Part shown: one piece after another, positions 43,690 through 52,562 of the stretch | Layout: each line of letters starts with the position of its first letter | Position numbering within the stretch: position 1 is the stretch's first letter | Assembly (NCBI GenBank): GCA_963720885.1 | Contig: CAVRGW010000002.1 | Span: 62,001-126,000 of the forward strand | DNA from: DATLLN01 sp963720885 | GTDB lineage: Bacteria > Actinomycetota > Thermoleophilia > Gaiellales > JAICJC01 | Direction: 5' to 3' | DNA length: 64,000 bases | Notes under the pieces: model-generated | Told to the model about the DNA's origin: nothing | Database searches by the model: none | Seen by the model: only the letters and a program-made list of their open reading frames with translations | Made by a program: the position numbers and the translations under genes

Positions 43690-43947
43690 TGCACGGGCGC
43701 GATCTGGAAGCATCCGGTCGAGGGCCGGATCGGGGTCTCGGGCGTGAACCTGCACGACGACGGCCAGGCCGACCGCACCGTCCCCGCCGGCCGAGTGGCG
43801 TTCCAGTGGTTCTGGCTGCCCCAGCCATTGCGCGGACGGCCTGTCCGGCTGGGCCTGGGCCGCGTGAATGATGCGAAGAATCGCCCGGCGGCGCTGGAAC
43901 GAGCGGGGCTTGCGATCACGGAACTCCGGTGGTTCGCTCGCAGTTGA
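43690..43947 (+). pseudogene. MOSC-domain protein fragment
   Basis: The frame reads GAIWKHPVEGRIGVSGVNL followed by HDDGQADRTV, which is the N-terminal core of MOSC sulfur-carrier proteins. The H-G-G that should follow is absent and unrelated sequence (AGRVAFQWFWLPQPL) takes over. No start codon is available in frame. A deletion remnant. Confidence 0.5.
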
Positions 43948-44788
43948 CTGCGGTGTCGGTGCCGCTGCCGGCGTTGCACCGATCGAAACCGGTTCCTCCG
44001 TTGAGCGTGTCATCGCCGGCACCGCCGCAGATAACGTCGTCGCTCGCCCCCGCTCTGATGGTGTCACCGGCTCCGAGTCCGACGATCACGTCGTGTCCGC
44101 TCGTTCCGATGAGCAGGTCGGCGGCCGCCGTGCCTGCGATCGTTGCCGGCTGTCCGGCGCAACGCGGTTGCACGTATGTCCGGAAATGCAGGTCCTTGCG
44201 CGTGGCGATCAGCCACGCCGGCGGATTTCCGGCGTCGCTCGTGTCGACCATCGGCTGCCCGCGGGAATAGTCGCCCTTCGTCCCGAGCCAGGTGCCTTGA
44301 ATAGCTGACGGCGGCGGCGCATCAACGTAGTTTGCGACGATCGCGTATCGCTGGCCCCGCACCACCGGGATGGCAGGATCGAATGGAATCAGCTGCGACA
44401 TGTCGGAGCCCACGCCGTTCAGCACCGTCGAGGCGAGCTCCGAGTCGGTGCCGCCCGGCAGACCGTCGGCGCCCACGGTGCGCACGGCCAGCCGGAGTCG
44501 TCCGGTCGGCTCGAAATAGAGCGGCGACACCTCCACGTTCACACCGACGAGGTCGCCTGAGATCCCGGCAGTGAAGGTTTGCGCCGTGTATAGACAACAA
44601 CCGTTGATACCGATACCGGTGTTGTCGGCACCATCGAAGGACTGATCCACCACGACGACCGTTGCGGTGGCGATGCTTCCATCCGCCGCCGCGCCGGGGG
44701 CCAGCAAGGCCCCGGCCATCAACACGACGACACCCAGCAATACGCGTCTCACGTGTGTCATTCCAGCCGACGTGGCCCTCGCGTTCAT
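43916..44788 (-). CDS. Secreted protein with RTX-like calcium repeats
   Basis: A 290-residue protein with a signal peptide (VRRVLLGVVVLMAGALLAPG) and a beta-rich domain of about 170 residues (QTFTAGISGDLVGVNVEV, RLRLAVRTVG). C-terminal nonapeptide-type repeats follow (LIGTSGHDVIVG, LGAGDTIRAG, GGAGDDTLNGG). These repeats bind calcium in a parallel beta-roll after export. Cysteines inside the repeats (VICGG, RCNAG, NCE) are a feature seen in actinobacterial versions. Start ATG 44788; ATG 44761 is also possible. Confidence 0.72.
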   Translation of the reverse strand: MNARATSAGMTHVRRVLLGVVVLMAGALLAPGAAADGSIATATVVVVDQSFDGADNTGIGINGCCLYTAQTFTAGISGDLVGVNVEVSPLYFEPTGRLRLAVRTVGADGLPGGTDSELASTVLNGVGSDMSQLIPFDPAIPVVRGQRYAIVANYVDAPPPSAIQGTWLGTKGDYSRGQPMVDTSDAGNPPAWLIATRKDLHFRTYVQPRCAGQPATIAGTAAADLLIGTSGHDVIVGLGAGDTIRAGASDDVICGGAGDDTLNGGTGFDRCNAGSGTDTAVNCERTTGVP

Positions 44789-45192
44789 CGGGGGATCCCC
44801 TTATCGCGTGCCGGAATGGCAAATCACCCGCGATGGGGGTGTTCTCCGGTTGCGTTCCGGATGGGCGGTTGCCGCCACACTCTCGGCCGCGGACGCGCTC
44901 GCGAAGGCGCGCTCCGACGGGTTCGTCCATCCCACCCGCCAAGCACGCCGGCGTCATGGCGCTGCGAGGCGCACTCAGCGTCGACCGGCTCGCATCCGGA
45001 GCTTCGACGGACGCCCGGAAGACGCACCGACGGAAAACTCGCCGGGACGACCTGCTAAACGTCGGGGAATCCACCGATCACGGGCGTCGGTCTCCACGGA
45101 GGGTCTCGGCGCACCGTTGCTATTTCCTCGGCGAGCACACGCGTCTCTTGCCTCAGGATGCCCGCAAGCGCCGATGCACTGCCACAACCCTG
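44789..45192. other. Gene-poor interval
   Basis: About 400 nt between divergent and unrelated genes. Open frames exist on both strands but lack conserved motifs and good ribosome sites. GGGGATCCCC (44791-44800) is a small palindrome just ahead of the RTX-like gene and may be its operator. Nothing else is identifiable. Confidence 0.4.
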
Positions 45193-45804
45193 TCAGAGCG
45201 CGAGTTTGGGTGGGCCGGGTAGCAACGCGCGACCGTCGATGACGGCGTTGGCGATGTCGATCAGCTTGCGGTTGCTGCTGCGGGAGTGGGTGCGCAACAT
45301 CTCGAACGCGGCGTCGTCATCGACGTCGTGGCGTTCCATCAAGATGCCCTTGGCGCGCTCGATCAGCGCGCGTCTGGCGAACGCGCCTTCCAGGTTCTGG
45401 AACTCGGAGAAGCGGCGAAGCACGATGTCGAGCGAGCTTTGCAGCTGCTCGGCGTCGCCGTCGGCGATGTAGGCGAAGATGCCGCGCTTCGCCGCCTCGT
45501 TGATGAAGTCGCGGTCGTCGGTCTCGAGGATCGCGATCACCGGGCAGGCGGCCGCGCGCACGATCCGGTCGATCAGATCAAGGGCGTGCTTGCTGCTCTC
45601 ACCCAGCCCCACCAGTGCAACGTCAGGGCGTTCTCGCGCGGTCAGATCCGCCACGTCGTCGACCTCGATCGACCGGGCGATCACCTCGTGTCCCAGGCTG
45701 GCAACGATCGTCGTCACGTAGTCGAGGCGTTGCGGCCGCTGATTTGCGATCAGCACCCGCAGATGATCAGTGCCGGGATGACTCAAGCCGGGCCTCCATT
45801 CCAC
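45193..45804 (-). CDS. ANTAR-domain regulator with pseudo-receiver
   Basis: A 203-residue protein. The N-terminal receiver fold lacks the acidic pair (VLIANQRP), the acceptor Asp (VALVGLGESS, Gly in its place) and the conserved Lys (FAYIADGD), so it cannot be phosphorylated in the usual way. A helix leads to an ANTAR domain (RALIERAKGILMERHDVDD, then AFEMLRTHSRSSNRKLIDIA), which binds tandem hairpins in nascent RNA and prevents termination. GTG 45804 is used. Control is probably by protein contact or ligand instead of phosphorylation (inference). Confidence 0.82.
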   Translation of the reverse strand: MEWRPGLSHPGTDHLRVLIANQRPQRLDYVTTIVASLGHEVIARSIEVDDVADLTARERPDVALVGLGESSKHALDLIDRIVRAAACPVIAILETDDRDFINEAAKRGIFAYIADGDAEQLQSSLDIVLRRFSEFQNLEGAFARRALIERAKGILMERHDVDDDAAFEMLRTHSRSSNRKLIDIANAVIDGRALLPGPPKLAL

Positions 45805-45850
45805 CCCGCGTCGACCAAGCTGGCGCGGCCGTCGTGACGACGAGACACCG

Positions 45851-46048
45851 TCAGTTCCACTTGACTGTGTCGCGACGCGCGACGAGCACCGGCTGCAAAA
45901 GAAGAGTCGGCCGGGGACGGGTCAGTCGGCGCCCGAGCACGACCGGATCGACCGCCGTCCAGCTCGCGCATCCGTACTCGGCGCAATCCGGGGAGCACTG
46001 ACGACCGGGGTGCTGCGACGGATCGAATCCCCGTGGCGACGCGCTCAT
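45851..46048 (-). CDS. Small Cys-containing hypothetical protein
   Basis: A 65-residue product with three cysteines close together (QCSPDCAEYGC) followed by a basic hydrophobic tail (RPRPTLLLQPVLVARR). GAAGGGAG lies 6 bases before the ATG, a strong ribosome site. The gene lies between two regulator genes on the same strand. No family recognised. Confidence 0.4.
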   Translation of the reverse strand: MSASPRGFDPSQHPGRQCSPDCAEYGCASWTAVDPVVLGRRLTRPRPTLLLQPVLVARRDTVKWN

Positions 46049-46134
46049 CCGCACTCCCTTCGATGAAGGCGACCGGGGCATCGAGTCGGAAGATGAGGCG
46101 CACAGTCTGGACCTCTACACCGAGGAACAGTGTA

Positions 46135-46635
46135 TCAGCGCTCGACGCGACCCCTTTGAAGTGCAGGCACGATCGTGCCCCTACTGGTCGGTTGGAGATC
46201 GAACGACTCCGCCCGTGCGCCCGAACGTGCGAAACGCATGTTCACCAGCGTGACACCGTTGCGGTGGCTCTGCGTCGCGTGATCGGATAGGCGCTCGATC
46301 AGCAGGATGCCCAACCCCAACCCTGGCTGCGCCGAGGGTTGGTCGCACCCCACGCCCCAGTCAGAGACACGGATCACGATCTCGTCGTCCGTCGCCTCGC
46401 ACTCGCACAGGAGATCGCCGTGACCACCTGGATACGCGTGGCGAACGACGTTCCCGCACGCCTCCGTCACGGCAAGCTGAATATCCCCCGAGCGCAATGC
46501 CGACACGTTCAGTTTGGCGAGGAACGCTGCCACCATGCCTCGCACGACCGGCACCGCGCCTGGCAGCGCGGGCTGACGAAGCTGCTGGGCGGGAACTGAG
46601 CCGTTGGCGCCGAGCTTGCCACGGATCTCAAACAT
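46135..46635 (-). CDS. RsbW-like serine kinase/ATP-binding anti-sigma type protein
   Basis: A 166-residue GHKL ATPase without a phospho-acceptor domain. It shows the N box in AVTEACGNVVRHAYPGG, the G1 box in VSDWGVGCD and the G2 box in GLGLGILLIERLSD. This arrangement is that of RsbW/SpoIIAB-like anti-sigma kinases and of unlinked ATPases in stress pathways. No sigma factor or anti-sigma antagonist gene is adjacent. ATG 46635 begins the conserved part. Confidence 0.82.
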   Translation of the reverse strand: MFEIRGKLGANGSVPAQQLRQPALPGAVPVVRGMVAAFLAKLNVSALRSGDIQLAVTEACGNVVRHAYPGGHGDLLCECEATDDEIVIRVSDWGVGCDQPSAQPGLGLGILLIERLSDHATQSHRNGVTLVNMRFARSGARAESFDLQPTSRGTIVPALQRGRVER

Positions 46636-46949
46636 CCAAACCACCCCACTACGACGGATCAACGGCCGGTGCGACCAGGCTCTGGGATCACGACGCGCAG
46701 CGGGCAGTTGGGCCGCGCTCTCCGCATTTACCCTCACTCCCCATGCCGCAAACTCCTCGTCGGTCGACCAGGTTCCACGGTGGGAATGGCATCACCCAGC
46801 CTCCTTTCTCCGAGCCTGACGCATGAGCGGAGAGTGATATGGTGGTGGTGTGGCGTTGACCTAGCTCTCGTCGACGCGCATTCTGGCCCCAGCGCCCGGT
46901 CAGGCGTACACGCCGGCCAAGTGAGGCGGCTTGTCCGAAGGAGGTCAGA

Positions 46950-47300
46950 ATGCTGCCACTCGCAATGAAGCTCCGGGCGCTGCATGACGCCGACGCGCTC
47001 CCCGCGAGCGCTGACCATTACTCGTTGTCCAGCTGTCACGGGTTCGCCGTGTATGACGAGGACGGGCGGGTGGGTACCGTCCGTCGTGTCCGGTCCGGTC
47101 AGGCGCTAGCCGAGCCAGACACTCTGGTGGTGCGCACCGGACTGTTCATCCGAAAGCTCGTTCTCATCCCAGCCGCTGAGATCGACGAGATCTCGGAAGA
47201 CCACCATCGGGTGGTGTTGCGTGCGCAGCCTGGCCGAGGGCCGGCTCGTGCTCGCCGCCGTAATGCGGCGTACCGGCCTCGACTTGGCGGCGTGTCGTGA
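46950..47300 (+). CDS. PRC-barrel-like protein 1
   Basis: A 116-residue protein with a textbook ribosome site (AAGGAGGT). The core GFAVYDEDGRVGTVRRVRSG, then TGLFIRKLVLIPAAEIDEIS and HHRVVL, has the six-strand PRC-barrel pattern (D-x2-G-x-V-G-x-V ... P ... I). A basic tail follows. PRC-barrel proteins act in RNA processing, photosynthetic centres and cell-division adaptors; here the role is unknown. It overlaps the next, similar gene by 4 nt. Confidence 0.65.
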   Translation: MLPLAMKLRALHDADALPASADHYSLSSCHGFAVYDEDGRVGTVRRVRSGQALAEPDTLVVRTGLFIRKLVLIPAAEIDEISEDHHRVVLRAQPGRGPARARRRNAAYRPRLGGVS

Positions 47301-47596
47301 TTGCCGCCGACGCCGTTCGTGGCTGCGGAGAGTATGTCGTCGATTCGCCCGACGGGCGAATCGGTACGGTCGCTGAGATCCGATACGCCGGCGACCCGCA
47401 GACGCCGACCGCCCTGGCGATCCGGGCCGGCCGCGCTGGTTCGAGACTGCTCATCGTCCCGGTCTCGCAGCTCACCGCGATTCGGCCCGCGCTGCACCGA
47501 GTCACCGTGCGAGCATCTCCGGACATCACGACCAGCGAACACGCACCGGCCGCGGAGAGAGTCAGGTGGTGCCATGCAGCACGTCCTCGCAGCTGA
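47297..47596 (+). CDS. PRC-barrel-like protein 2
   Basis: A 99-residue protein similar in plan to its upstream neighbour: EYVVDSPDGRIGTVAEIRY, LLIVPVSQLTAIRP and LHRVTV. GTG 47297 overlaps the upstream stop (GTGA). The two genes are probably an old tandem duplication whose products may pair. Confidence 0.6.
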   Translation: MIAADAVRGCGEYVVDSPDGRIGTVAEIRYAGDPQTPTALAIRAGRAGSRLLIVPVSQLTAIRPALHRVTVRASPDITTSEHAPAAERVRWCHAARPRS

Positions 47597-47879
47597 CTGG
47601 AGCAATGCGGTGTGGGAGCTCACGGAGCACGCATGGCTCGCTCAGAACGACCGCCCGAAGAACGAGGTTCTCCGCCTCCAGTGCGGCGCGGACGGTGAGC
47701 GCCTTTGGAGCGAGTGGACCCAGGAGGATCCGCAGGACGCGCAGTTCGTCCTCTACTTCCTCGGTCCGGTCGACCCGCGGAGCCCCGAACCAGCCCGGCT
47801 GGTCGGTCGCTGGTCCGCGGTCGCCGAATCAGACATGATCACACGGATCCGCGTGATCTTGGACCGGCCGACGGAGTGA
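47574..47879 (+). CDS. Hypothetical protein
   Basis: A 101-residue acidic protein (MQHVLAADWSNAVWELTEHA, then WSEWTQEDPQDAQFVLYFLG, VAESDMITRIRVILDRP). CAGGTGG precedes ATG 47574, which lies inside the end of the second PRC-barrel gene, so the three form an operon. No family recognised. Confidence 0.55.
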   Translation: MQHVLAADWSNAVWELTEHAWLAQNDRPKNEVLRLQCGADGERLWSEWTQEDPQDAQFVLYFLGPVDPRSPEPARLVGRWSAVAESDMITRIRVILDRPTE

Positions 47880-47922
47880 TCGCAGGCCGCGCCGTCCGCG
47901 GCATGGGCCGGGCCAGTGAGTC

Positions 47923-50900
47923 TCAGAGCGCGGGCGGTATGGACGCTGGGCGTGCCCGATCGATCACGGCGATCCGCTCGCGGGCCTCGGCCGCCGATCT
48001 CACGATGCCTTTCTGATCGAACAGCTCGGCCGCTCGAAGGAACTCCTGGCGGGCGCCGTCGACGTCGCCGGCGGCGGCGAGGACTCGTCCCAGAACCACC
48101 CGGTCGATCGCCCTGTCGTCGAGCAGGTCGGTGGAGTCATGTAACGCGCATGCCTCGCGGGCCAGCGCAACCGCCTCGACGTGTCGACCCTCGTGCGAGC
48201 GTAGGAGCGCCTCCGCGGACCGCCAGGCCGCCTGAGAAGCAACATCGGCGCGGGCCGCCGTTCGGCGGCAGACGAGCGCCGCCTCAGCCGCTTCGGCCAG
48301 ACGACCCAGCTCGATCAGGATCAACGCCCGCAGACCCTCGTTGGTCGAGAGGTAGGCCGTCTCCCCGAGCCGCACCAGCTCGTCCGAGCCCGCACGAAGC
48401 AGCACCTCCGCCCGGGTCCAATCCCCCGCCAGCATCTCGACCCGGGCGGCGATCTGGGCGGTCACTGCCCACCCCACAAGCTGCCCGAGGTCAGCGCGGA
48501 TCGCCCGGCCGCGTGCCACGTCCGCACGGCCGACGGCGACGTCGCCCGCCGCTGCTCGCGCCACACCGCGGATGATCAGCGCCTCCGCCTGGATGGGCAT
48601 CGGCGTATCGGCCGCCTCGAGTAACTCACGCACCTGCGCGGCCACCTCGATCGACGGAGTCGGTCCGAACCACACCTTCACCGGGATCTCCGCCGCGACC
48701 CGAACCTCCTGCGAGCGATCGCCGGCACGACGAGCTGCGGCCAGTGCGTCCAGCTGGGCGCTGTGTGACTCGGCGTTGCGGCCCGCCACCGCGTGGTAGT
48801 CGGCTATCGCCAGCCAGGCTCTGGAGAGCCCGCGATCGTCGCCGCGCTTGGCGAACAGCTGCGTCGCAGCCACGGCACGTGTGTACGCCGCCTCCAGATC
48901 CCGGTCGGGATCCGTGGCCTCGAACAGGTGAAAAGCGGCCACATCGGCGTACGCCGCGGCCAGATCGTCGCCCATCGTCGCCAGCTGATCGATCGTCGTG
49001 GCAGCCTCATCGAACAGACCTGCCTCCATCAGCTGGTAGCTGAGCTCGACGGCCACGCCGATCGGATCGGCGACTGCGCCTGTCGTGACAGCCCGCGCGA
49101 GCAGGTTCGACGCAGCGGGGGCATCGCCCCGCTCTGCTGCTTGTCGACCGACTGCCGCAAGCGCCGCTGCGGCCGCGGCCGCCGCGGTCATGGCCGGCTC
49201 ACCGGACGGGTCGAGCTCGTGGCGCAGCTGCCAGACTCGCTCGAGGTGGTACGCGCGGAGTTCGGCGGCGATGACGCTGCGGTCCGAGAGCCAGTCCGCC
49301 AGGCCTCCGTGCACATCCGCCCGCCGGTCCTTCGACAGCTGCTCATAGGCGACGTCGCGGATCACAAGGTGATGAAACGAGTACGCCGTTTCGCCGGGGA
49401 ATCCACTCCTGGCTGATCGCACCAGATCTCGGCGTACCAGCTCACCCAGCTCGTGCTCGATCGCGTCGGCATCCGATCCCGGAAGCACGGCACAGAGGGC
49501 GCCGAGATGGAACACCTTGCCCTCGACGGCCGCGTGCTCCAGCAGCGTTTGATGCGACGGCTGCAGGCCCCCGATTCGCGCGGCGACAAGCGCCCGGATG
49601 GTCGGCGGCAACCGAACGTCGCCGCCCGGAGTCTCGGCACTCACCGCGACGAGTTGCTCTGCAAACAGCGGGTTGCCTTCGGCCCTATCCGCGATGCGCT
49701 CTCGGAGGTCGTCCGAAAGCTGCGCCGTTGCGAGCTGCTCCACCAGGTCGCGACTCTCCCCGGTCGTCAGCGGCTCCAGCAGCAGGTTGGCCGTGTTGCG
49801 CTGACCGCCGGCCCACTCTGGGCGCGCATCAAGCAGCTCGGGGCGCGCCATGCAGACGAGCAGCAGAGGCACCGGACGCGCGAAGCGGGCGACGTGCTCG
49901 ATCAACTCGTGAAACGCCTGTTCCGCCCAGTGCATGTCATCCAGGACGAGGAGCAGCGGCCGTGTGTCCGCCAACGACTCGAGGACGCGCCGGACGGCCC
50001 ACGGAATCCCGTCGCCACCGATGCCATCTGATCGGCCGAGAGCCACCGCAACCGATCGGGTCACGCGTTCGCCATCCGGATCATCTGCCATCAGCCGCCT
50101 GACCCCTGCGATCGGGTCGTCGCCGAACGCGGCGATGAACGCCTCGAGGACCGGCCAATACGTGATTCCTTCTCCGTACGGCAAGCACCGGCCGGAGATG
50201 ATCAACGCCTCCGGGACGCTCGCCGTCAGCTCGCGTACAAGACGCGACTTGCCGATCCCCGCCGGGCCGAGCACCGTCACCTGATGGCACTTTCCGACCC
50301 GCACAGTTCTCGTATACATCGAGTGCAACAGCGCCAGCTCATCCTCCCGACCGACCATTCGGGCGTCGGCCCGTCGAGCCAGCGGATCGGCGCCGTGGAC
50401 GACACGGACGAGGACGTGCGCGGTGAGCGGCTCCGCCTTGCCCTTCGCCTGGATGAGAACCGGCGATGTCTCCACCGCGCCGCGCACCAGCCGCTCCGTC
50501 TCCTCGCCAATGACGACGTGGTTCTCCTGGGCGGCCTGTTCCAGCCGAGCGGCGACGTTGACCGCGTCACCAGTGATGATCTCCTCCCCGCGGCCGACGA
50601 CCACCACCCCGGTGTTCACGCCAATGCGACATGCCAACCGCACGCCGCGCGTTTCCGCCAGCTCGGAGCCGAGGCTGTCCAGCGATTCGCGCATCTCATC
50701 CGCAGCCCTGACCGCGCGATACGCATCGTCCTCATGGAGTTCGGGCAGGCCGAACACAGCCATCACGGCATCGCCGATGAACTTCGCCACCGTCCCACCG
50801 TGACGCTCGACCGCCTCGCGCATCACCGCGTGGAAGGCCGACAGCACCGAGCGCAGCGCCTCAGGGTCGAGCTGCTCCCCAACTGCCGTCGACCCCGCCA

Positions 50901-51039
50901 GGTCGCAGAAGAGCACCGTCACGGTCCGCCGGGAGGTCGGCGCCGCTCCGGCGTCCGCGAGGGCGGCTCCGCACCGATCGCAGAACCGCGCGTCTCCGGC
51001 GTTCGAGCGGCCGCAGGACGTACACGCTACCAATGACAC
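47923..51039 (-). CDS. Zinc-ribbon adenylate/guanylate cyclase - ATPase - TPR regulator
   Basis: A protein of about 1038 residues. The N terminus has a double-Cys ribbon (ACTSCGRSNAGDARFCDRCG). The class III cyclase domain holds the two metal aspartates (VLFCDLAGST and AKFIGDAVMAVFG) and the substrate Lys (AKFIGD). It is followed by an AAA/STAND ATPase (VTVLGPAGIGKSRLV, LLLVLDDMHWAEQ) and a long TPR-like helical C terminus. This class acts as a large intracellular sensor and signal producer. GTG 51039 begins the zinc ribbon; upstream codons are unrelated. Confidence 0.85.
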   Translation of the reverse strand: MSLVACTSCGRSNAGDARFCDRCGAALADAGAAPTSRRTVTVLFCDLAGSTAVGEQLDPEALRSVLSAFHAVMREAVERHGGTVAKFIGDAVMAVFGLPELHEDDAYRAVRAADEMRESLDSLGSELAETRGVRLACRIGVNTGVVVVGRGEEIITGDAVNVAARLEQAAQENHVVIGEETERLVRGAVETSPVLIQAKGKAEPLTAHVLVRVVHGADPLARRADARMVGREDELALLHSMYTRTVRVGKCHQVTVLGPAGIGKSRLVRELTASVPEALIISGRCLPYGEGITYWPVLEAFIAAFGDDPIAGVRRLMADDPDGERVTRSVAVALGRSDGIGGDGIPWAVRRVLESLADTRPLLLVLDDMHWAEQAFHELIEHVARFARPVPLLLVCMARPELLDARPEWAGGQRNTANLLLEPLTTGESRDLVEQLATAQLSDDLRERIADRAEGNPLFAEQLVAVSAETPGGDVRLPPTIRALVAARIGGLQPSHQTLLEHAAVEGKVFHLGALCAVLPGSDADAIEHELGELVRRDLVRSARSGFPGETAYSFHHLVIRDVAYEQLSKDRRADVHGGLADWLSDRSVIAAELRAYHLERVWQLRHELDPSGEPAMTAAAAAAAALAAVGRQAAERGDAPAASNLLARAVTTGAVADPIGVAVELSYQLMEAGLFDEAATTIDQLATMGDDLAAAYADVAAFHLFEATDPDRDLEAAYTRAVAATQLFAKRGDDRGLSRAWLAIADYHAVAGRNAESHSAQLDALAAARRAGDRSQEVRVAAEIPVKVWFGPTPSIEVAAQVRELLEAADTPMPIQAEALIIRGVARAAAGDVAVGRADVARGRAIRADLGQLVGWAVTAQIAARVEMLAGDWTRAEVLLRAGSDELVRLGETAYLSTNEGLRALILIELGRLAEAAEAALVCRRTAARADVASQAAWRSAEALLRSHEGRHVEAVALAREACALHDSTDLLDDRAIDRVVLGRVLAAAGDVDGARQEFLRAAELFDQKGIVRSAAEARERIAVIDRARPASIPPAL

Positions 51040-51064
51040 GTCGCCAGGATATCCGGCCCGCCCA

Positions 51065-52423
51065 CTACTCCTCGAGCTGCGCCCGCACGGCGCGCGCCGC
51101 GGCCGCGGCGGTCTGCGCGGCCGTCTCCGTATACCAGGTGCCGAGATAGTCCCCTGCCAGATGGACGCGGCCAAGCGGCACGGTCAGCGCCGGCTGGAGC
51201 GCCGAGCGGCCGACGTGCGGATACGGCAGTCCCTGCGGCCAGCGCTGGACGACCGTCTCGCGGACACGGCGGCGCAGGTGCGGCAGCAGGTCGACCAGTG
51301 ACTGCTCGAACGCCCTGGCGATCTCGTCGTCGTCCAGCTCGAGCATGCGAGCAGCTGCGTCGGCGGCGGCGTAGGCCATGATGCTGCCCATCGGCTCCCT
51401 CACGGCCGCCGGTCGCAGCACGTTCGCCATGTTGAACAGCATCGAGAACGGCCGCCCCGGCGTCGCCAGTGCATACACGGAGTCCCAGCGGGTGACGATC
51501 TGCTCGTCGGTGAGGAAGGCGACGACGGCATACGGCCCGTAGCGGATCGCCTCCAGCGCCAGGGCGGTCGGCGCTGGAAGTCCCTGGACGATCCGCCGGG
51601 CAACCGGCGCGGGCGCGGCGACCACGGCGGCCCGAGCGCGCAGTGTTCGCTCGACCCCCTCCGACCGGTAGCGCACCTCGACGCCGTGCTCGTCCTGCGC
51701 CACCGACTCGACCTCGCAGCCCAGCCGGATCCGACCGTCCAGCGGCTCCGCCAACCCGTCGATCAGCCGGCCGGAGCCGCCGACGATCACCCGCGACAGC
51801 CCCGCCGAGCGGTTCCAGACCAGGTGGAAATAGCCGACGCCGTAGCCGGCGGCCAGCTGCTCGGGCTCGCCGGACGAGCGGGTCAGCGTCGCGCGGTAGA
51901 CGGCGTCGACGTCGGCCGGCAGCTTGCCGATGAACTCGCTGAACGGACGATCGTCCATGAAGGACAGCATCCGCGCCTGCCGCTCGACCGCCGGCTCACC
52001 GGGTCGGGGCGCGGCGATCCGCCCGTACCGGGCGACCGCCAGCCGCAACCGCGCCCCGCTCGTGGCCAGCGCCAGCCGCGAGGACAGGCTCATCGGCAGC
52101 TGCAGCGGGAACGTCTCGACCGGCCCGGAGCAGGCGATCCGTCCACCCAGCGCCACCGCGGCGAGCCGCCCGGGCACCGGCGCGGCGACCGTACCCGTCT
52201 CGTCGATCAGCCGACCGGCGGCGGATTCGGGCCCGCTGAAGACGTGCGCGCCGAAGTTCAGCCACACGCCGCCCCGCGGCTCCGACCGGATCCGCCCACC
52301 GACCCGCTCCGACGACTCCAACACCAGGACGTCGCGGTCGCGGAGATCCCACGCGGCGGCCAGTCCCGACACGCCGGCACCGACGATCACGGCGTCATAC
52401 ACGTGCTCCGGTGAGGCATCCAC
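51065..52423 (-). CDS. FAD-dependent amine oxidase/protoporphyrinogen oxidase-like
   Basis: A 452-residue flavoprotein. The dinucleotide site DAVIVGAGVSGLAAAWDL leads to VLVLESSERVGGRIRSE (the G-G-R motif of the amine oxidase family). The C-terminal FAD segment is VHLAGDYLGTWYTETA. The architecture fits protoporphyrinogen oxidase (HemY) and related desaturases, but no other haem gene is near, so the substrate is open. It is in the same direction as the cyclase gene, which starts 25 nt past its stop. Confidence 0.78.
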   Translation of the reverse strand: MDASPEHVYDAVIVGAGVSGLAAAWDLRDRDVLVLESSERVGGRIRSEPRGGVWLNFGAHVFSGPESAAGRLIDETGTVAAPVPGRLAAVALGGRIACSGPVETFPLQLPMSLSSRLALATSGARLRLAVARYGRIAAPRPGEPAVERQARMLSFMDDRPFSEFIGKLPADVDAVYRATLTRSSGEPEQLAAGYGVGYFHLVWNRSAGLSRVIVGGSGRLIDGLAEPLDGRIRLGCEVESVAQDEHGVEVRYRSEGVERTLRARAAVVAAPAPVARRIVQGLPAPTALALEAIRYGPYAVVAFLTDEQIVTRWDSVYALATPGRPFSMLFNMANVLRPAAVREPMGSIMAYAAADAAARMLELDDDEIARAFEQSLVDLLPHLRRRVRETVVQRWPQGLPYPHVGRSALQPALTVPLGRVHLAGDYLGTWYTETAAQTAAAAARAVRAQLEE

Positions 52424-52562
52424 TGTGACCGCACGATACGGCCTCGGGGAAGATCGACCGCCCGCGGCGCGTCGTGGAGGTTTAAGCAGGCGAGCTCCGG
52501 CGGGCGTATGCTGGACGCCGGGTCATCGCTCGCGGATTCGTCGAGCCACAGGGGTGTCTCTC

